The notes beneath the pieces are model-generated. The model saw nothing but the letters and a program-made list of their open reading frames with translations. It was not told the DNA's origin and did no database searches. The position numbers were made by a program, and so were the translations under genes. Shown here piece by piece: positions 18,238 through 28,577 of a stretch of 64,000 nucleotides of DNA. The stretch is from assembly GCA_902591775.1 (NCBI GenBank), contig CACJBW010000001.1, forward strand, positions 51,631-115,630. The letters are read 5' to 3'. Source of the stretch: an uncultured Pelagibacteraceae bacterium (GTDB lineage: Bacteria > Pseudomonadota > Alphaproteobacteria > Pelagibacterales > Pelagibacteraceae). Each line of letters begins with the position of its first letter. Position 1 is the stretch's first letter.

Positions 18238-20265
18238 ATGAATTTAGATTATTTAACAAATCTTAATAAAAGTCAGGAAGAGGCAGTTTTACATTTAAAT
18301 GGACCTCTATTGATTGTTGCAGGAGCAGGGTCAGGAAAAACTAGAGTTCTTACAGCTAGAATTGCGCATATTGTTAAACAACATAAGGCATTTCCCAATC
18401 AAGTCTTGGCAGTAACATTTACGAATAAAGCTGCAAAAGAAATGCAATTAAGGGTCTCTAAATTCTTAAGAAAAGAGGCAACGGGCCTCCCATGGTTGGG
18501 TACTTTTCACTCAATTAGTGCAAAAATATTGAGAAAACATGCAGAAGCGGCTGGATTAAAATCAAACTTTTCAATTATTGATCAAGATGATCAAGTAAGA
18601 TTAATAAAAAATATCTGTAAATCTGAGAACATAGATACAAAAAAAATATCTCCAAGATATATTTTGGCAGTAATTGATAAATGGAAGAATAAAGGGTTTT
18701 ATCCTAACGAGGTTGTACTCAAACGTAAAGACATATTAGAAAAAAGCTTCCTTGGAATTTATAAAATTTACCAGCAAAAATTAATAGATCTAAACGCTGC
18801 AGATTTTAGTGACTTAATACTTCATACCGTTAAAATTTTTGAAAAACATGGTGATATATCAAAAATGTATTCTCAAAGATTTAAATATATTTTAGTCGAC
18901 GAATATCAGGATACGAACTTTATTCAAAGTGAATGGCTTAAATATTTAGCAGAACACAACCAAAATATTTGCTGCGTTGGAGATGATGATCAATCAATTT
19001 ATAGTTGGAGGGGAGCTGAAATTAAAAATTTTCTTCAATTTGAAAATGTCTATGAAAATACAAAAATTATAAGATTAGAAAAAAATTATAGATCAACCCA
19101 AAATATTTTAAATGTAGCATCAAATATTATTGAAAATAATCAAAATAGAGTTGGAAAAAAACTTTTTACAGATCAAGAAGATGGAGAGCTTGTAACTTTA
19201 AACTGTTTTAGAAATGTAAAAGATGAAGCAACTGAAATCGGATCTAATATTGAAGATTTTAAAAATAAATTTTCGTTAAATGAAGTAGCAATTCTTGTAA
19301 GAGCAATATTTCAAACTAGAGAATTTGAAGAAAGATTCTTAAAAATTGGGGTCCCATATAGAATTATCGGAGGTATTAAATTTTATGAGAGAGCTGAAGT
19401 TAAAGATTGTGTTGCATACCTAAAAACAGTTTTTCAACCACAAGACGACTTAGCCTTTGAGAGAATATTAAATGTTCCAAAAAGATCAATTGGGGATACG
19501 ACCTTAAAAGCTATTAATAATTTTGCTAAATTGAATAAATGCTCGTTAGAAGTTGCCTCAAAACATTTAATTGAGCAGAACAAAATTAAACCTAAAACCA
19601 AATTAGGTCTAAATTCTCTTTTAAACCTTTTGACCAAATGGAGAAATGACTTAAATAGAAAAATGAACCATAACAAGTTATTACAAACAATTCTTGATGA
19701 GTCTGGATATAGTGAAATGCTTAAAAATAAAAAAGACTTAGAAAACGAAAATAGATTAGAGAATATAAAAGAATTATTAAATGCGATGAAAGAATTTGAT
19801 AATCTAGAAAGTTTTTTAGAGCATGTTGCTCTTGCAACATCATTAGATCAAGATTGGCAATCTGAAAAAGTCAATTTAATGACAATACATGCATCAAAAG
19901 GACTAGAATTCGATATCGTATTCTTGCCTGGGTGGGAAGAAGGCCTATTTCCTCATCAGAAAAGTATTGAGGAAAAAGGTGAAAGTGGATTAGAGGAGGA
20001 AAGAAGATTAGCTTACGTTGCTATTACAAGGGCAAAAAAGTTGGCAAAAATATCATTTTCAATGAACAGATTTTATCAAGGAGATTGGATTGATAGCATG
20101 GCATCAAGGTTTGTGGATGAATTACCTGATGAATATATTAAAAAAAATAATAATTTTATAGATGAAAAAGAGGAAGAATTCGAATTCAACCAAGATATAA
20201 ATTTTGATAATGATAGTGAAATTAGAAGTCCAGGTTGGATACGTTATCAAAAAAAATTAAAATGA
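18238..20265 (+). CDS. uvrD: UvrD/PcrA-type DNA helicase
   Basis: A 675-residue superfamily 1A 3'-5' helicase. Motifs in order: Walker A AGAGSGKT (28-35), Ia AVTFTNKAAKEM, II DEYQDTN, III GDDDQSIYSWRGA, IV EKNYRST, V TIHASKGLEFD and VI EERRLAYVAITRAK. Such helicases act in excision and mismatch repair and remove RecA filaments. The C-terminal tail is shorter than in E. coli UvrD. The last four bases overlap the start of the pepP gene (ATGA), which couples their translation. Confidence 0.94.
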   Translation: MNLDYLTNLNKSQEEAVLHLNGPLLIVAGAGSGKTRVLTARIAHIVKQHKAFPNQVLAVTFTNKAAKEMQLRVSKFLRKEATGLPWLGTFHSISAKILRKHAEAAGLKSNFSIIDQDDQVRLIKNICKSENIDTKKISPRYILAVIDKWKNKGFYPNEVVLKRKDILEKSFLGIYKIYQQKLIDLNAADFSDLILHTVKIFEKHGDISKMYSQRFKYILVDEYQDTNFIQSEWLKYLAEHNQNICCVGDDDQSIYSWRGAEIKNFLQFENVYENTKIIRLEKNYRSTQNILNVASNIIENNQNRVGKKLFTDQEDGELVTLNCFRNVKDEATEIGSNIEDFKNKFSLNEVAILVRAIFQTREFEERFLKIGVPYRIIGGIKFYERAEVKDCVAYLKTVFQPQDDLAFERILNVPKRSIGDTTLKAINNFAKLNKCSLEVASKHLIEQNKIKPKTKLGLNSLLNLLTKWRNDLNRKMNHNKLLQTILDESGYSEMLKNKKDLENENRLENIKELLNAMKEFDNLESFLEHVALATSLDQDWQSEKVNLMTIHASKGLEFDIVFLPGWEEGLFPHQKSIEEKGESGLEEERRLAYVAITRAKKLAKISFSMNRFYQGDWIDSMASRFVDELPDEYIKKNNNFIDEKEEEFEFNQDINFDNDSEIRSPGWIRYQKKLK

Positions 20266-21942
20266 GTGTCATAATAAATAATATTATTTTATCAAATAAT
20301 TTAGATGGATATATTTTGCCAAAAAATGATAATTATTTCACAGAGTATTCTAAAATAAATAATCTTAAATATATTACTAACTTTTCTGGATCTGCAGGAT
20401 TTGCAATTTTCTTAAAAAAAAAAAAATATTTATTTGTTGATGGAAGATATACCATTCAAGCTGAAAAAGAAGTTGGAAAAGAATTTAAAATTTGTGAAAT
20501 ACCTTATATTTGGCCTAAAGATATCCTAGAGAAAAAAATTAAAATTGGTTTCGATCCAGATCTTTTCACTTGGGAAACTCTAAATAAATACTTTGGAAAT
20601 AATTACAACCTATTACCTTGTAATTTTAAATTTAAAAATAAAATTAATGCAAAAAATAATTATCCTTTTTTTAATCTTGAAAAATCTGTCGTAGGAGAAA
20701 GTATAAGTTCTAAAATGAGTCGATTGATAAAAATAATGAAAAAAAAAGAAAATTGATTATAATTTTATAAGCTCAGGTGAAAATATTTGCTGGCTTTTAA
20801 ATATAAGAGGTAAAGATCTACCAAATTCTCCAGTTGCAAATTGTAAAATAGTTTTAACAAAAGATAGGAAAATTTATTTTTTTTCAAGTCAAGATAAGAT
20901 AAAAAAAATAAAGGTAACCTATAAAAAATTAAAAATAAAATTTTTAAAAGAAGATGATTTTTTTAAATGCTTAACAAATTTGAAAATTGGAAATTTTTGT
21001 ATTGATAGTAAAACTTGCTCTGTATCTGATGAAAGCTTAATCAATTATAAATTTAAAATAGTTGATAGAGAAGATTCAATTTATATTATGAAATCTTTAA
21101 AAAATAAAACCGAGATTAAAAATATGATTAATGCACATATTGAGGATGGTGTTGCTTTAACAAAATTTTTATATTGGATAAAAAATCTTAAAATAAACAA
21201 TCTTACAGAAAAAAAAATTGAGAAAAAATTAGAAAATTTTAGAAAAATTAGTAAAAATTATTTATACCCAAGCTTCGATACAATTGCTGGATCTGGACCA
21301 AATGGAGCAGTAATACATTATAGATCTGATAGATTTTCTAACAGAGAGTTAAAAGAAGACGATCTATTACTAATTGACTCTGGTGGTCAGTATAAATGGG
21401 GAACAACAGATGTAACAAGAACAGTATGTTTTTCTAATGTTCCAAATAAAGTAAAGAATATTTTCACAAGAGTCTTAAAGGGTCATATTGCTGTTGCCTT
21501 GTCCAATATAAAAAAAGAAAGAAATGGACACAATATTGATAAAATTGCGAGAAAAAGCCTCAAAACTGTAGGCCTTGATTATCGTCACGGTACCGGTCAT
21601 GGAGTGGGAGCATTTCTAAATGTCCATGAAGGACCACAGGGAATATCAAAATATAACTTCATAGAATTAAAAGAAGGAATGATTGTAAGTAATGAACCTG
21701 GTTTTTATAAAAAAAATTATTTTGGAATAAGAATTGAAAATTTAGTTTTTATTAAAAAAATCAGATCAAATCTTTTATTTGAAAATCTAACAATGGCACC
21801 AATTGATACAGACTTAATTAATTATAAAATGCTAAATAAGAAAGAAGAAAGATATTTATTTAAGTATCACTTTGATGTTTACAACAATATTTCACCATTT
21901 TTAAATAAAAATGAGAAAAAATGGTTAGCTAAGCTAATTTAA
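20262..21942 (+). CDS. pepP: Xaa-Pro aminopeptidase (M24), broken by a poly(A) frameshift
   Basis: Peptidase M24 of the aminopeptidase P type, which removes an N-terminal residue before proline. The N domain reads from ATG 20262 to a stop at 20754-20756. The rest, from DYNFISSGENICWLLNIRG onward (a hallmark of the family), is in the next frame starting at 20755. A run of nine A at 20739-20747 joins them; eight A would give one 559-residue protein. The catalytic part is intact: DSGG and TTDVTRT (metal Asp), HGTGHGVG (metal His), NEPGFY and GIRIENL (metal Glu). No stop or loss is seen elsewhere, so I read it as one gene with a sequencing error or slippage site. Confidence 0.85.
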
Positions 21943-23943
21943 TAAATTAAGCCACTCTTTTTGAGATAAAATTTTTATTCTTAGTTCTTTAGCTTTTTGA
22001 ATTTTTCGGTTTGTTGGTTTTTCACCAATTATTAAATATTTTAACTTTTTGTTAACTGAACTTACAACAGATCCTGAATTTTCTTCAATCAAAGATTTTG
22101 CTTCAGCTCTACTCATATTTGATAATTTTCCTGTGAACATAAATGTATTGTTTAAAAGTTTGCCATCTTTATTTAATTTAAGATCAGAAATATTTAACAT
22201 AGAAGATAAGTTTTCAATTATTTTATAATTTGATTTATTTTCAAAAAATTTTTTTAATGAATTAATTTGAGTTTCTCCAATTCCATCTATATTTAAAAAT
22301 TCATTAAATTTTTTATTTTTGATTAAGTTTAAGAAATTAGTTATTGATTTTGTATATTCTGCTAAAAGCTTAGCGTTTTCAATTCCAATATGCCTAATAC
22401 CTATAGAATAAATAAATCTATCTAAAGAAACTTTTTTTGATTGATCAATTGAATATTTTAAGTTTGAGACTGAGAGATCACCCCAACCATCAAATTTAGA
22501 AATTTTAGCATAATCAAGGTTAAAAATATCTTGTGGATATCTTATTAATTTTAGATTCCAAAAATTTTCCACGACTTTTTTCCCTAAACCGTCAATATTA
22601 AGTGCTTCTTTTGATATAAAATGTTTAATTTTTTCTACAGCTATTTTTTCACATTCAAACCCTCGATCTGGACACCTTCTCACTGCATCATATTTTTTCG
22701 TAAATTTATTAAATTCTTTTATAGTATCAAAACCACATGGGCATTTTTTTGGAAATACAAATTTTTTTGAATCTTTTTTTCTTTTTTTTAGATCAACTAA
22801 TACAACATGAGGAATAACGTCACCCGCTCTCTCTACTTTTACAGTATCACCAAGTCTTATATCTTTTCTAATTATTTCATCTTCATTATGAAGTGTTGCA
22901 TTAGAAACTACTACACCCCCAATATTTACTGGTTTTATTCTTGCTACTGGAGTTAATGCACCTGTTCTACCAACCTGAATATTTATGTCTTTTATTATAG
23001 AATATGCACTATCTGCTGAAAATTTATGAGCTATAGCCCACCTGGGAGAATTTGCTGTAAATCCTAATCTGTTTTGAAGATCAAGATTATTAATTTTATA
23101 GACTAAACCATCAACATCATACTTTAAATTAAATCTATCATTCTCAAATTGTTTGTGAAAAATTTCTAAATCTTTAATAGTTTTTAAAACCTTATTATGC
23201 TCATTTATTTTAAAACCCCATTTTTTCAACGATATTAAAAAATCAGACTGTTTCTTTATTTTATTACTTTCAAAGTAACCATAAGTATAAGCAACAAAGT
23301 TAAGTGGAATTTTTTTAGTTTCTAATGGATTTTTTTGTCTCAAGGAACCTGATGCTGCATTTCTTGGATTAGCGAAATCATTTTTTAACTTTTTAAAATC
23401 ATCCTTTTCTATGAAAACCTCGCCTCTAATATCTATATCTTTTGGGAAGTCTTTATTAGTTATTTTATGCGGTATATCATTAATTGTTTTTAAATTTTCA
23501 GTAATTACTTCGCCTGTAGTACCATCTCCCCTTGAAGTACCCATGACTAATAATCCATTTTTATAAGTTAATGACGCTGAAATTCCATCTATTTTCGGTT
23601 CAACACTGTATTCAATATCAATTTTCTTGTTGAGATAATTAAATATTTTCTTTTCGAAATTTTCTAAATCCTTTATGTCAAAAGCATTTGATAAAGATAA
23701 CATTTTTACTCTGTGAGTAGATTTTATGAAATTTTTTGAGGGAGCAAATCCTAGAGAATTGGATGGAGAAGAAGAACTCTTTAAAAAAGAAAATTTATTT
23801 TCTAAATCAAGTATTTCTTTTTTAATTTCATCATATTCTTTATCAGATATTTTTGGCGAACTTTTTTCAAAATATAATTTGTTATGATTTTTTAATTCAT
23901 TTATTTTTTTCTTATAGTATTTTTTTATTTCTACTTCCTTCAT
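21934..23943 (-). CDS. ligA: NAD-dependent DNA ligase
   Basis: A 669-residue ligase sealing nicks during replication and repair. The adenylation domain has the nucleotidyl lysine K117 in EPKIDG; GDGTTGEVITENL and RNAASGSLRQ follow. The OB domain, a zinc finger (CPCGFD and CPDRGFECEK), the helix-hairpin-helix region (GIGETQINSL) and a C-terminal BRCT domain (NTFMFTGKLSNMSRAEAKSLI) complete the normal order. It follows bamD by eight bases on the minus strand and overlaps the end of pepP by nine bases. Confidence 0.96.
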   Translation of the reverse strand: MKEVEIKKYYKKKINELKNHNKLYFEKSSPKISDKEYDEIKKEILDLENKFSFLKSSSSPSNSLGFAPSKNFIKSTHRVKMLSLSNAFDIKDLENFEKKIFNYLNKKIDIEYSVEPKIDGISASLTYKNGLLVMGTSRGDGTTGEVITENLKTINDIPHKITNKDFPKDIDIRGEVFIEKDDFKKLKNDFANPRNAASGSLRQKNPLETKKIPLNFVAYTYGYFESNKIKKQSDFLISLKKWGFKINEHNKVLKTIKDLEIFHKQFENDRFNLKYDVDGLVYKINNLDLQNRLGFTANSPRWAIAHKFSADSAYSIIKDINIQVGRTGALTPVARIKPVNIGGVVVSNATLHNEDEIIRKDIRLGDTVKVERAGDVIPHVVLVDLKKRKKDSKKFVFPKKCPCGFDTIKEFNKFTKKYDAVRRCPDRGFECEKIAVEKIKHFISKEALNIDGLGKKVVENFWNLKLIRYPQDIFNLDYAKISKFDGWGDLSVSNLKYSIDQSKKVSLDRFIYSIGIRHIGIENAKLLAEYTKSITNFLNLIKNKKFNEFLNIDGIGETQINSLKKFFENKSNYKIIENLSSMLNISDLKLNKDGKLLNNTFMFTGKLSNMSRAEAKSLIEENSGSVVSSVNKKLKYLIIGEKPTNRKIQKAKELRIKILSQKEWLNLLN

Positions 23944-23951
23944 TTATTTTA

Positions 23952-24794
23952 CTATTGAAATAATTGTTTAAATTTTTTGAGTAATGATTTTTGCTTATTA
24001 AGATCCTTTTTAATTTGAGGTTTTTCATAATTAGTATTTAAGATTTTATATGATCTCTCATACCAATCACTGGACTGATAATTATATCCTAGAATAGCTG
24101 TATATTTTTTTGCCTCATCAATTAGTCCCAATTTGTAATTTAATTCTACAAGTCTGTATAATGCCTCTTCAATGAAGATAGTTGTATCATATTCATTTAC
24201 AATTTTTTTATATCTATTCATTGCTGGTATCCATTTTTTTCTCGCTCTAAATAATAGTTTGCGAGATATAATTCTTTTGAAGCTAATATTTCCTCAATAA
24301 GCTCTAACTTGAAGTTTGCGTCCTCTGCAAAATCTGTTTCAGGAAACTCGTTGATTAATAAGGTAAAATATTGTTTGGCTTTAACAATTTGTCCTAGGTC
24401 TTTTTTTCTCATCTGTAATTTGATTATAATGACATATAGCCAACAAATAGTATGCATAATCAGTATTAGGATGATTTTTATATTTATCTAAAAATCGTTC
24501 TAATTCAACTATAGCATATGTAAAGTATAATTGAGAATAGTAAGAGTAAGCAGCCATTAAATTAGATCTTGGCGCCCAAATTGATTGGGGATATAAAAGT
24601 TCTACCTCATTAAATTTTTTTGCAGCAAAAAAAATATCGCCGTTATTAAATTCTTCAAAACCTTCATTATAAGCTTCGATCATCTGCATTTCTAAATTAT
24701 CCTCCTTAATTAATGAGATTTTTTCTTGTTTTTCAGAACAAGAAATTAAACCAAAATAAATCAGTAAAATTAATAAAAAATTACAAATTTTCAT
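23952..24794 (-). CDS. bamD: Outer-membrane assembly lipoprotein BamD, with two frameshifts
   Basis: BamD is the TPR-rich lipoprotein partner of BamA in outer-membrane protein insertion. The signal ends in a lipobox (GLISC, Cys20). Three pieces in different frames make one protein. The first, to NTDYAYYLLAICHYNQITDEKK, shifts in a T7 run (coding-strand A7, 24401-24407). The second, GQIVKAKQYFTLLINEFPETDF, shifts in another A7 run (24234-24240), leading into WIPAMNRYKKIVNEYDTT. One A less in the first and one more in the second give a continuous 280-residue protein with the family motifs in order. The ATG at 24794 follows a TTG. bamD is essential in many bacteria, so real loss is unlikely. Confidence 0.85.
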
Positions 24795-24832
24795 CAATGA
24801 ATTTTATCAGAAAAATTTTAAAATTCTAATTT

Positions 24833-25757
24833 TTAAGCTATAGATTTTAAATAATTACGATTATTTATTAGCGTATGAGGTAAATTTTTACCTTTAATTT
24901 CAAGTAAGGAATAATTTTTATTATCGCTAAATACTTTTCTTAACAATTTATTTGTTAAACTGTGACCACCATGTCTACATTTAATAGAACCGATTAACCT
25001 ATATCCAATTAGATATAGATCTCCCATACAATCTAGAATTTTGTGATTAACAAATTCATTTTTATTTCTTAAACCTTCTTCATTAAGGATCTTGTTTTCT
25101 TTTACAACGATTGCATTATCTAAAGATCCTCCTTTTCCCAAACCTATTTTCTTTAATTTTTCTATATCTTCATACAAACAAAATGTTCTAGAATTAAATA
25201 CATCGTCTAATTTGTCCTCAAAAACATTTATTTTATTTTGTTGTCTCTGAATAAGTTGATTTTTTATAATTTATTTCAAAATCTATTTCCAAAGAGGTAT
25301 TAGATTTTTCTATAGAAATGAATTTATCTCCATCTTTTATTTCAACACTGTTATTTATTTTTATCAATTTAATAGGGACATCACTATTTTTAAATCCAGT
25401 TTCTTTAAGAATTTTAACAAAATTCATTGCAGATCCGTCAAGAATAGGTACTTCCTGTGAGTCAAGTTCAACAACAGCATTATCAATACCCAAACCTAAA
25501 AATGCTGCCATAAGATGTTCGATTGTTGAGACTTTTACTCCATATTGATTTGATATCGTTGTACAAAGCGTTGCATCACAAACATTCTCAAAATTAGGTA
25601 TTACAATATTATTATTTTTAATATCAATCCTTTTGAATATAATCCCAGAATTAGGAGTAGAGGGTAAAATTTGAAGATTTACTTTTTTACCAGTATGAAT
25701 TCCGACTCCAGATATTGATATTTTTTTTGATATAGTTGATTGGGATAACAATGACAT
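24833..25757 (-). CDS. lpxC: UDP-3-O-acyl-GlcNAc deacetylase LpxC, with one frameshift
   Basis: LpxC is the zinc enzyme that commits UDP-acyl-GlcNAc to lipid A synthesis. N-terminal part: GVGIHTGKKVNL, then the zinc His in TIEHLMAA and the PILDGSA motif. The frame breaks at an A6 run (25260-25265) after FEINYK; with five A it continues as NQLIQRQQNKINVF, the usual following region. The C-terminal half supplies NEFVNHKILDCMGDLYL with the second zinc His and Asp, and the catalytic His in HGGHSLTN. The repaired protein has 307 residues, the normal length. It lies after ftsA, where ftsZ would usually intervene. Confidence 0.88.
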
Positions 25758-25820
25758 TATTTAGAATATACAAAAACAAGCTGAGGTTTAATATTCAAGT
25801 AATGTTACAAGAAAATACAA

Positions 25821-26988
25821 TTATCTAGAAAAAAAATTAAAAAACTTCTCAAAAAAGCCTGTTTTTTTTAGCTTTTTTTTAAAGTTTATTAAAAGTCTTT
25901 CATCACTTTTATGATAATTTATACCCGCCTCACAGATCTTGGAATAACTTTCATCAAAAAAAGTAAATTCTGAAAAAGTTTTTTTTAAATAAAATTTATT
26001 AATAAATGATTTCAACTTTGATCCGCCTCCAATAAATACTATTTTAGGTTTTTCAGAGGACTTATTGTTTTTAAAGTAATTATTTCGTGTAACTGAGATA
26101 TCAATAATTTCGTCTACTCTTGCTTGAATAATTTTTTTCAATAGATCTATAGAAATATTTTTTTTTGTTATTTCACTATATAAATTTATTTCATTTGTAG
26201 AAATTTTATTAAATGAAGTTTCACCATCATTTTGATTAAATTTTGTTTTTAAATCTTCAGAATAATTAATATCTAATTTTAGTACATTTGAAATATCTTT
26301 TGTTATATTATTTCCACCAATAGGTATAGAGTTTAAAAATTGGAATTTATTATTATTAAAAAATAAAGCACTAGTTCTTTCATATCCAATATCTAAAAAT
26401 ATAAAATTATTTCTACTATCTATACTATTTTTATAATAAAAAGATTTAACATAGCTTGAGCAGTATATGCATAAGATATTTAAATTATTTTTTTTAAATT
26501 TATTTGATAAATTATTAATCAAAGATTTTTTTAAACAAATAAATTTTATCTCCAATATTAAAGATTTTATTTTTATATCATCAAATATCGTTTCTACTTT
26601 TCTGTTATCATCAACAATGATATTATTTATATCAACATGTATGACCTGAACTCTAAAATTATTTTCTGAAATAATGAAGTTTGCTTCTTCAACTAGGCTT
26701 TTATAATTTTTTGATATTAAAGTGGGTTGATCGAAAGATTTTTTTAATCGATAAATCGATGAAATTAAATTTTGAGGAATCATAAAGTACATTAACATCA
26801 ACCAAGTGTGTTGATAACTGCTTTTCTGCATCTCTTACCAGCTTCTTTAAAGCTGTGTCGAAATTTTCATTTTCTATAGCCTCATTAATTTTAATATTAG
26901 AAGAATAAACTGTTTCAGATGATTGATTAAATACCCCTAATCTTAAATTTTTAGAACCAAAATCTATTATTGTATCTAATTTACTCAT
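25821..26988 (-). CDS. ftsA: Cell-division protein FtsA, with one frameshift
   Basis: FtsA is an actin-like ATPase that ties FtsZ to the membrane. The N-terminal piece (MSKLDTIIDFGSKNLRLGVF, the first phosphate loop) reads to LSIKK and then hits a frameshift in an A7 run (26739-26745). With six A it continues as SFDQPTLISKNYKSLVEEA and on through FLDIGYERTSALFF (second phosphate loop) and VFIGGGSKLKSF. The C-terminal helix KKTGFFEKFFNFFSR is an amphipathic membrane anchor. The joined protein has 388 residues. Sequence is quite divergent, but position after ftsQ and these motifs support the call. Confidence 0.82.
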
Positions 26989-27676
26989 TATTATTAGTTA
27001 TTATAATTTGATTACTTACTCTAAGATCTATAATTTTTGTATTTGTTAATTTATCATTATTTATTAATTCTTTAAAAATTTTAATTGAATCTTCTTTGTT
27101 TTTAGTAGGTAACTTAAGGATTAACCCATTAGAGAATACCAAATCCCATCTTCTATTTTTAAAATAATAATAATATTCAATTTCATTTGTTTTTAACTGT
27201 TGACTATTTAAAATATTATATAAATTTAAAAATTCTTTAATTTCAAACTTTCCATATATGGTTGCAGTCTTATATTTTTCATAAATTTGATTAGAATTTA
27301 TAAATTTTCCATTTTTACCAATATAAAACTCTTCTCCATTTAAAAAAGTTTTTCCAAGTATAGATGTTGTTGATAAATTTATATTTATTGAGGAAGGTAA
27401 AATTTTCTTTACATATATATCTTCTATAAAGTTAAATTTATCCAATTTTTTTAAAACGTAAAACTCATTTATTTTAAGGATATTTGTATTTTTTAATTTA
27501 TTTAATTCTTCTTCAATATTTATTTGTTCATTATAAGATACTCCGTTAATAGTAATTGTCTTTAGACTAAACATATCCTTATAATTTTCTAAAGATTTAA
27601 AATTAAATATTGAACTCAAAAAAATTAAAAAAAATAAATAAAGATATACTTTATATTTACTTATTGATGGAAGCAT
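26981..27676 (-). CDS. ftsQ: Cell-division protein FtsQ
   Basis: A 231-residue division protein with one N-terminal membrane helix (about residues 10-27). It has a periplasmic POTRA-type domain (SLKTITINGVSYNEQINIEEELN), then the beta domain with ILPSSININLSTTSILGKTFLNGEEFYI. FtsQ links FtsA/FtsZ to the septal wall enzymes FtsW and FtsI. It overlaps ddl by 20 bases upstream and ftsA by eight bases downstream. The sequence is weakly conserved, so the call rests partly on position. Confidence 0.85.
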   Translation of the reverse strand: MLPSISKYKVYLYLFFLIFLSSIFNFKSLENYKDMFSLKTITINGVSYNEQINIEEELNKLKNTNILKINEFYVLKKLDKFNFIEDIYVKKILPSSININLSTTSILGKTFLNGEEFYIGKNGKFINSNQIYEKYKTATIYGKFEIKEFLNLYNILNSQQLKTNEIEYYYYFKNRRWDLVFSNGLILKLPTKNKEDSIKIFKELINNDKLTNTKIIDLRVSNQIIITNNNE

Positions 27677-28577
27677 CTCTCATTATTTCTTCTATAAGTT
27701 GTATAAAACTGATATTTTTATATCTCGCTATTTCAGGTACAAGAGAAAGTGAAGTCATACCTGGCTGGGTATTAATTTCTAATAAATAAAATTTGTCATT
27801 ATAAAATCTAAAATCTGACCTAGACACGCCTCTACATTTTAATAATTTATGTGCTTTCATAGCTATTGTATTTATTTTATTGTAATTTCTTAAACTTAAT
27901 TTCACTGGTATTATATGCTCAGTTTTTGCACTGGCGCTATACTTTGCTTTGTAATCATAAAATTTCCTTTTGGGTTTGAGTTCAATTATACCTAATTTTT
28001 TTTTACCTAAAATAGCAGCTTGAATTTCTCTTCCAGGGATATATTTCTCAATTAAAATATCTTTATATTTTTCTAACTTCATCAAATTTCTATTAAAATT
28101 TTTTTTGTTACAAATATATACACCTACACTAGAGCCCTCGTTAATAGGTTTTAAAACTACAGGGAATTTTAATTTTTTTTCAATTTTTTTTATTGTATTT
28201 TTAATATTAAGATTGTTTTTAAAAGAAAATTTAATATGTAGTGGTGTAAGAATATTATTTTTAATAAAAATTTTTTTTGATATTTCTTTATCAATTGCAA
28301 GAGAAGATGAAAGAACACCAGAATGAGTATATCTTACTTTTTCAGACTCAAGTATTGACTGAATGTAACCATCTTCACCATACCTTCCATGTAGAAGATT
28401 TAAAACTAAATTTGGTTTGAATTTCCTCAATTTTTTAACAAAACTCCCATCTGGTTCAATTAATAAAAGTTTATATTTTTTATTTTTTTTTAATTCATGA
28501 ATCACACTTTTGGCTGTTATTAAGCTGATCTCTCTTTCATTTGAGTATCCCCCTGCTAATATTAAAATTTTATCCAT
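27657..28577 (-). CDS. ddl: D-alanine--D-alanine ligase
   Basis: A 306-residue ATP-grasp enzyme that joins two D-alanines for peptidoglycan. Motifs: GGYSNEREISL (N-terminal substrate loop), LLHGRYGEDG, KPINEGSSVGVY (ATP lid), CRGVSRSDFRF and INTQPGMTSLSLVPEIA (metal Asn/Glu region). Length is normal. It shares a base with murB (ddl ATG at 28577) and overlaps ftsQ, as in many alphaproteobacterial dcw clusters. Confidence 0.95.
   Translation of the reverse strand: MDKILILAGGYSNEREISLITAKSVIHELKKNKKYKLLLIEPDGSFVKKLRKFKPNLVLNLLHGRYGEDGYIQSILESEKVRYTHSGVLSSSLAIDKEISKKIFIKNNILTPLHIKFSFKNNLNIKNTIKKIEKKLKFPVVLKPINEGSSVGVYICNKKNFNRNLMKLEKYKDILIEKYIPGREIQAAILGKKKLGIIELKPKRKFYDYKAKYSASAKTEHIIPVKLSLRNYNKINTIAMKAHKLLKCRGVSRSDFRFYNDKFYLLEINTQPGMTSLSLVPEIARYKNISFIQLIEEIMRDASINK

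Noticed and set aside
20980..21942. A stand-alone M24 peptidase starting at TTG 20980
   Set aside because: The same frame extends upstream to 20755 with typical N-domain sequence, so it is the second part of pepP.
23952..24457. Two short separate genes after bamD
   Set aside because: Joined across the poly(A) runs they are the middle and C-terminal parts of BamD.
26701..26988. A small independent 95-residue protein
   Set aside because: It is the N-terminal phosphate-loop part of FtsA; the remainder is in the neighbouring frame.
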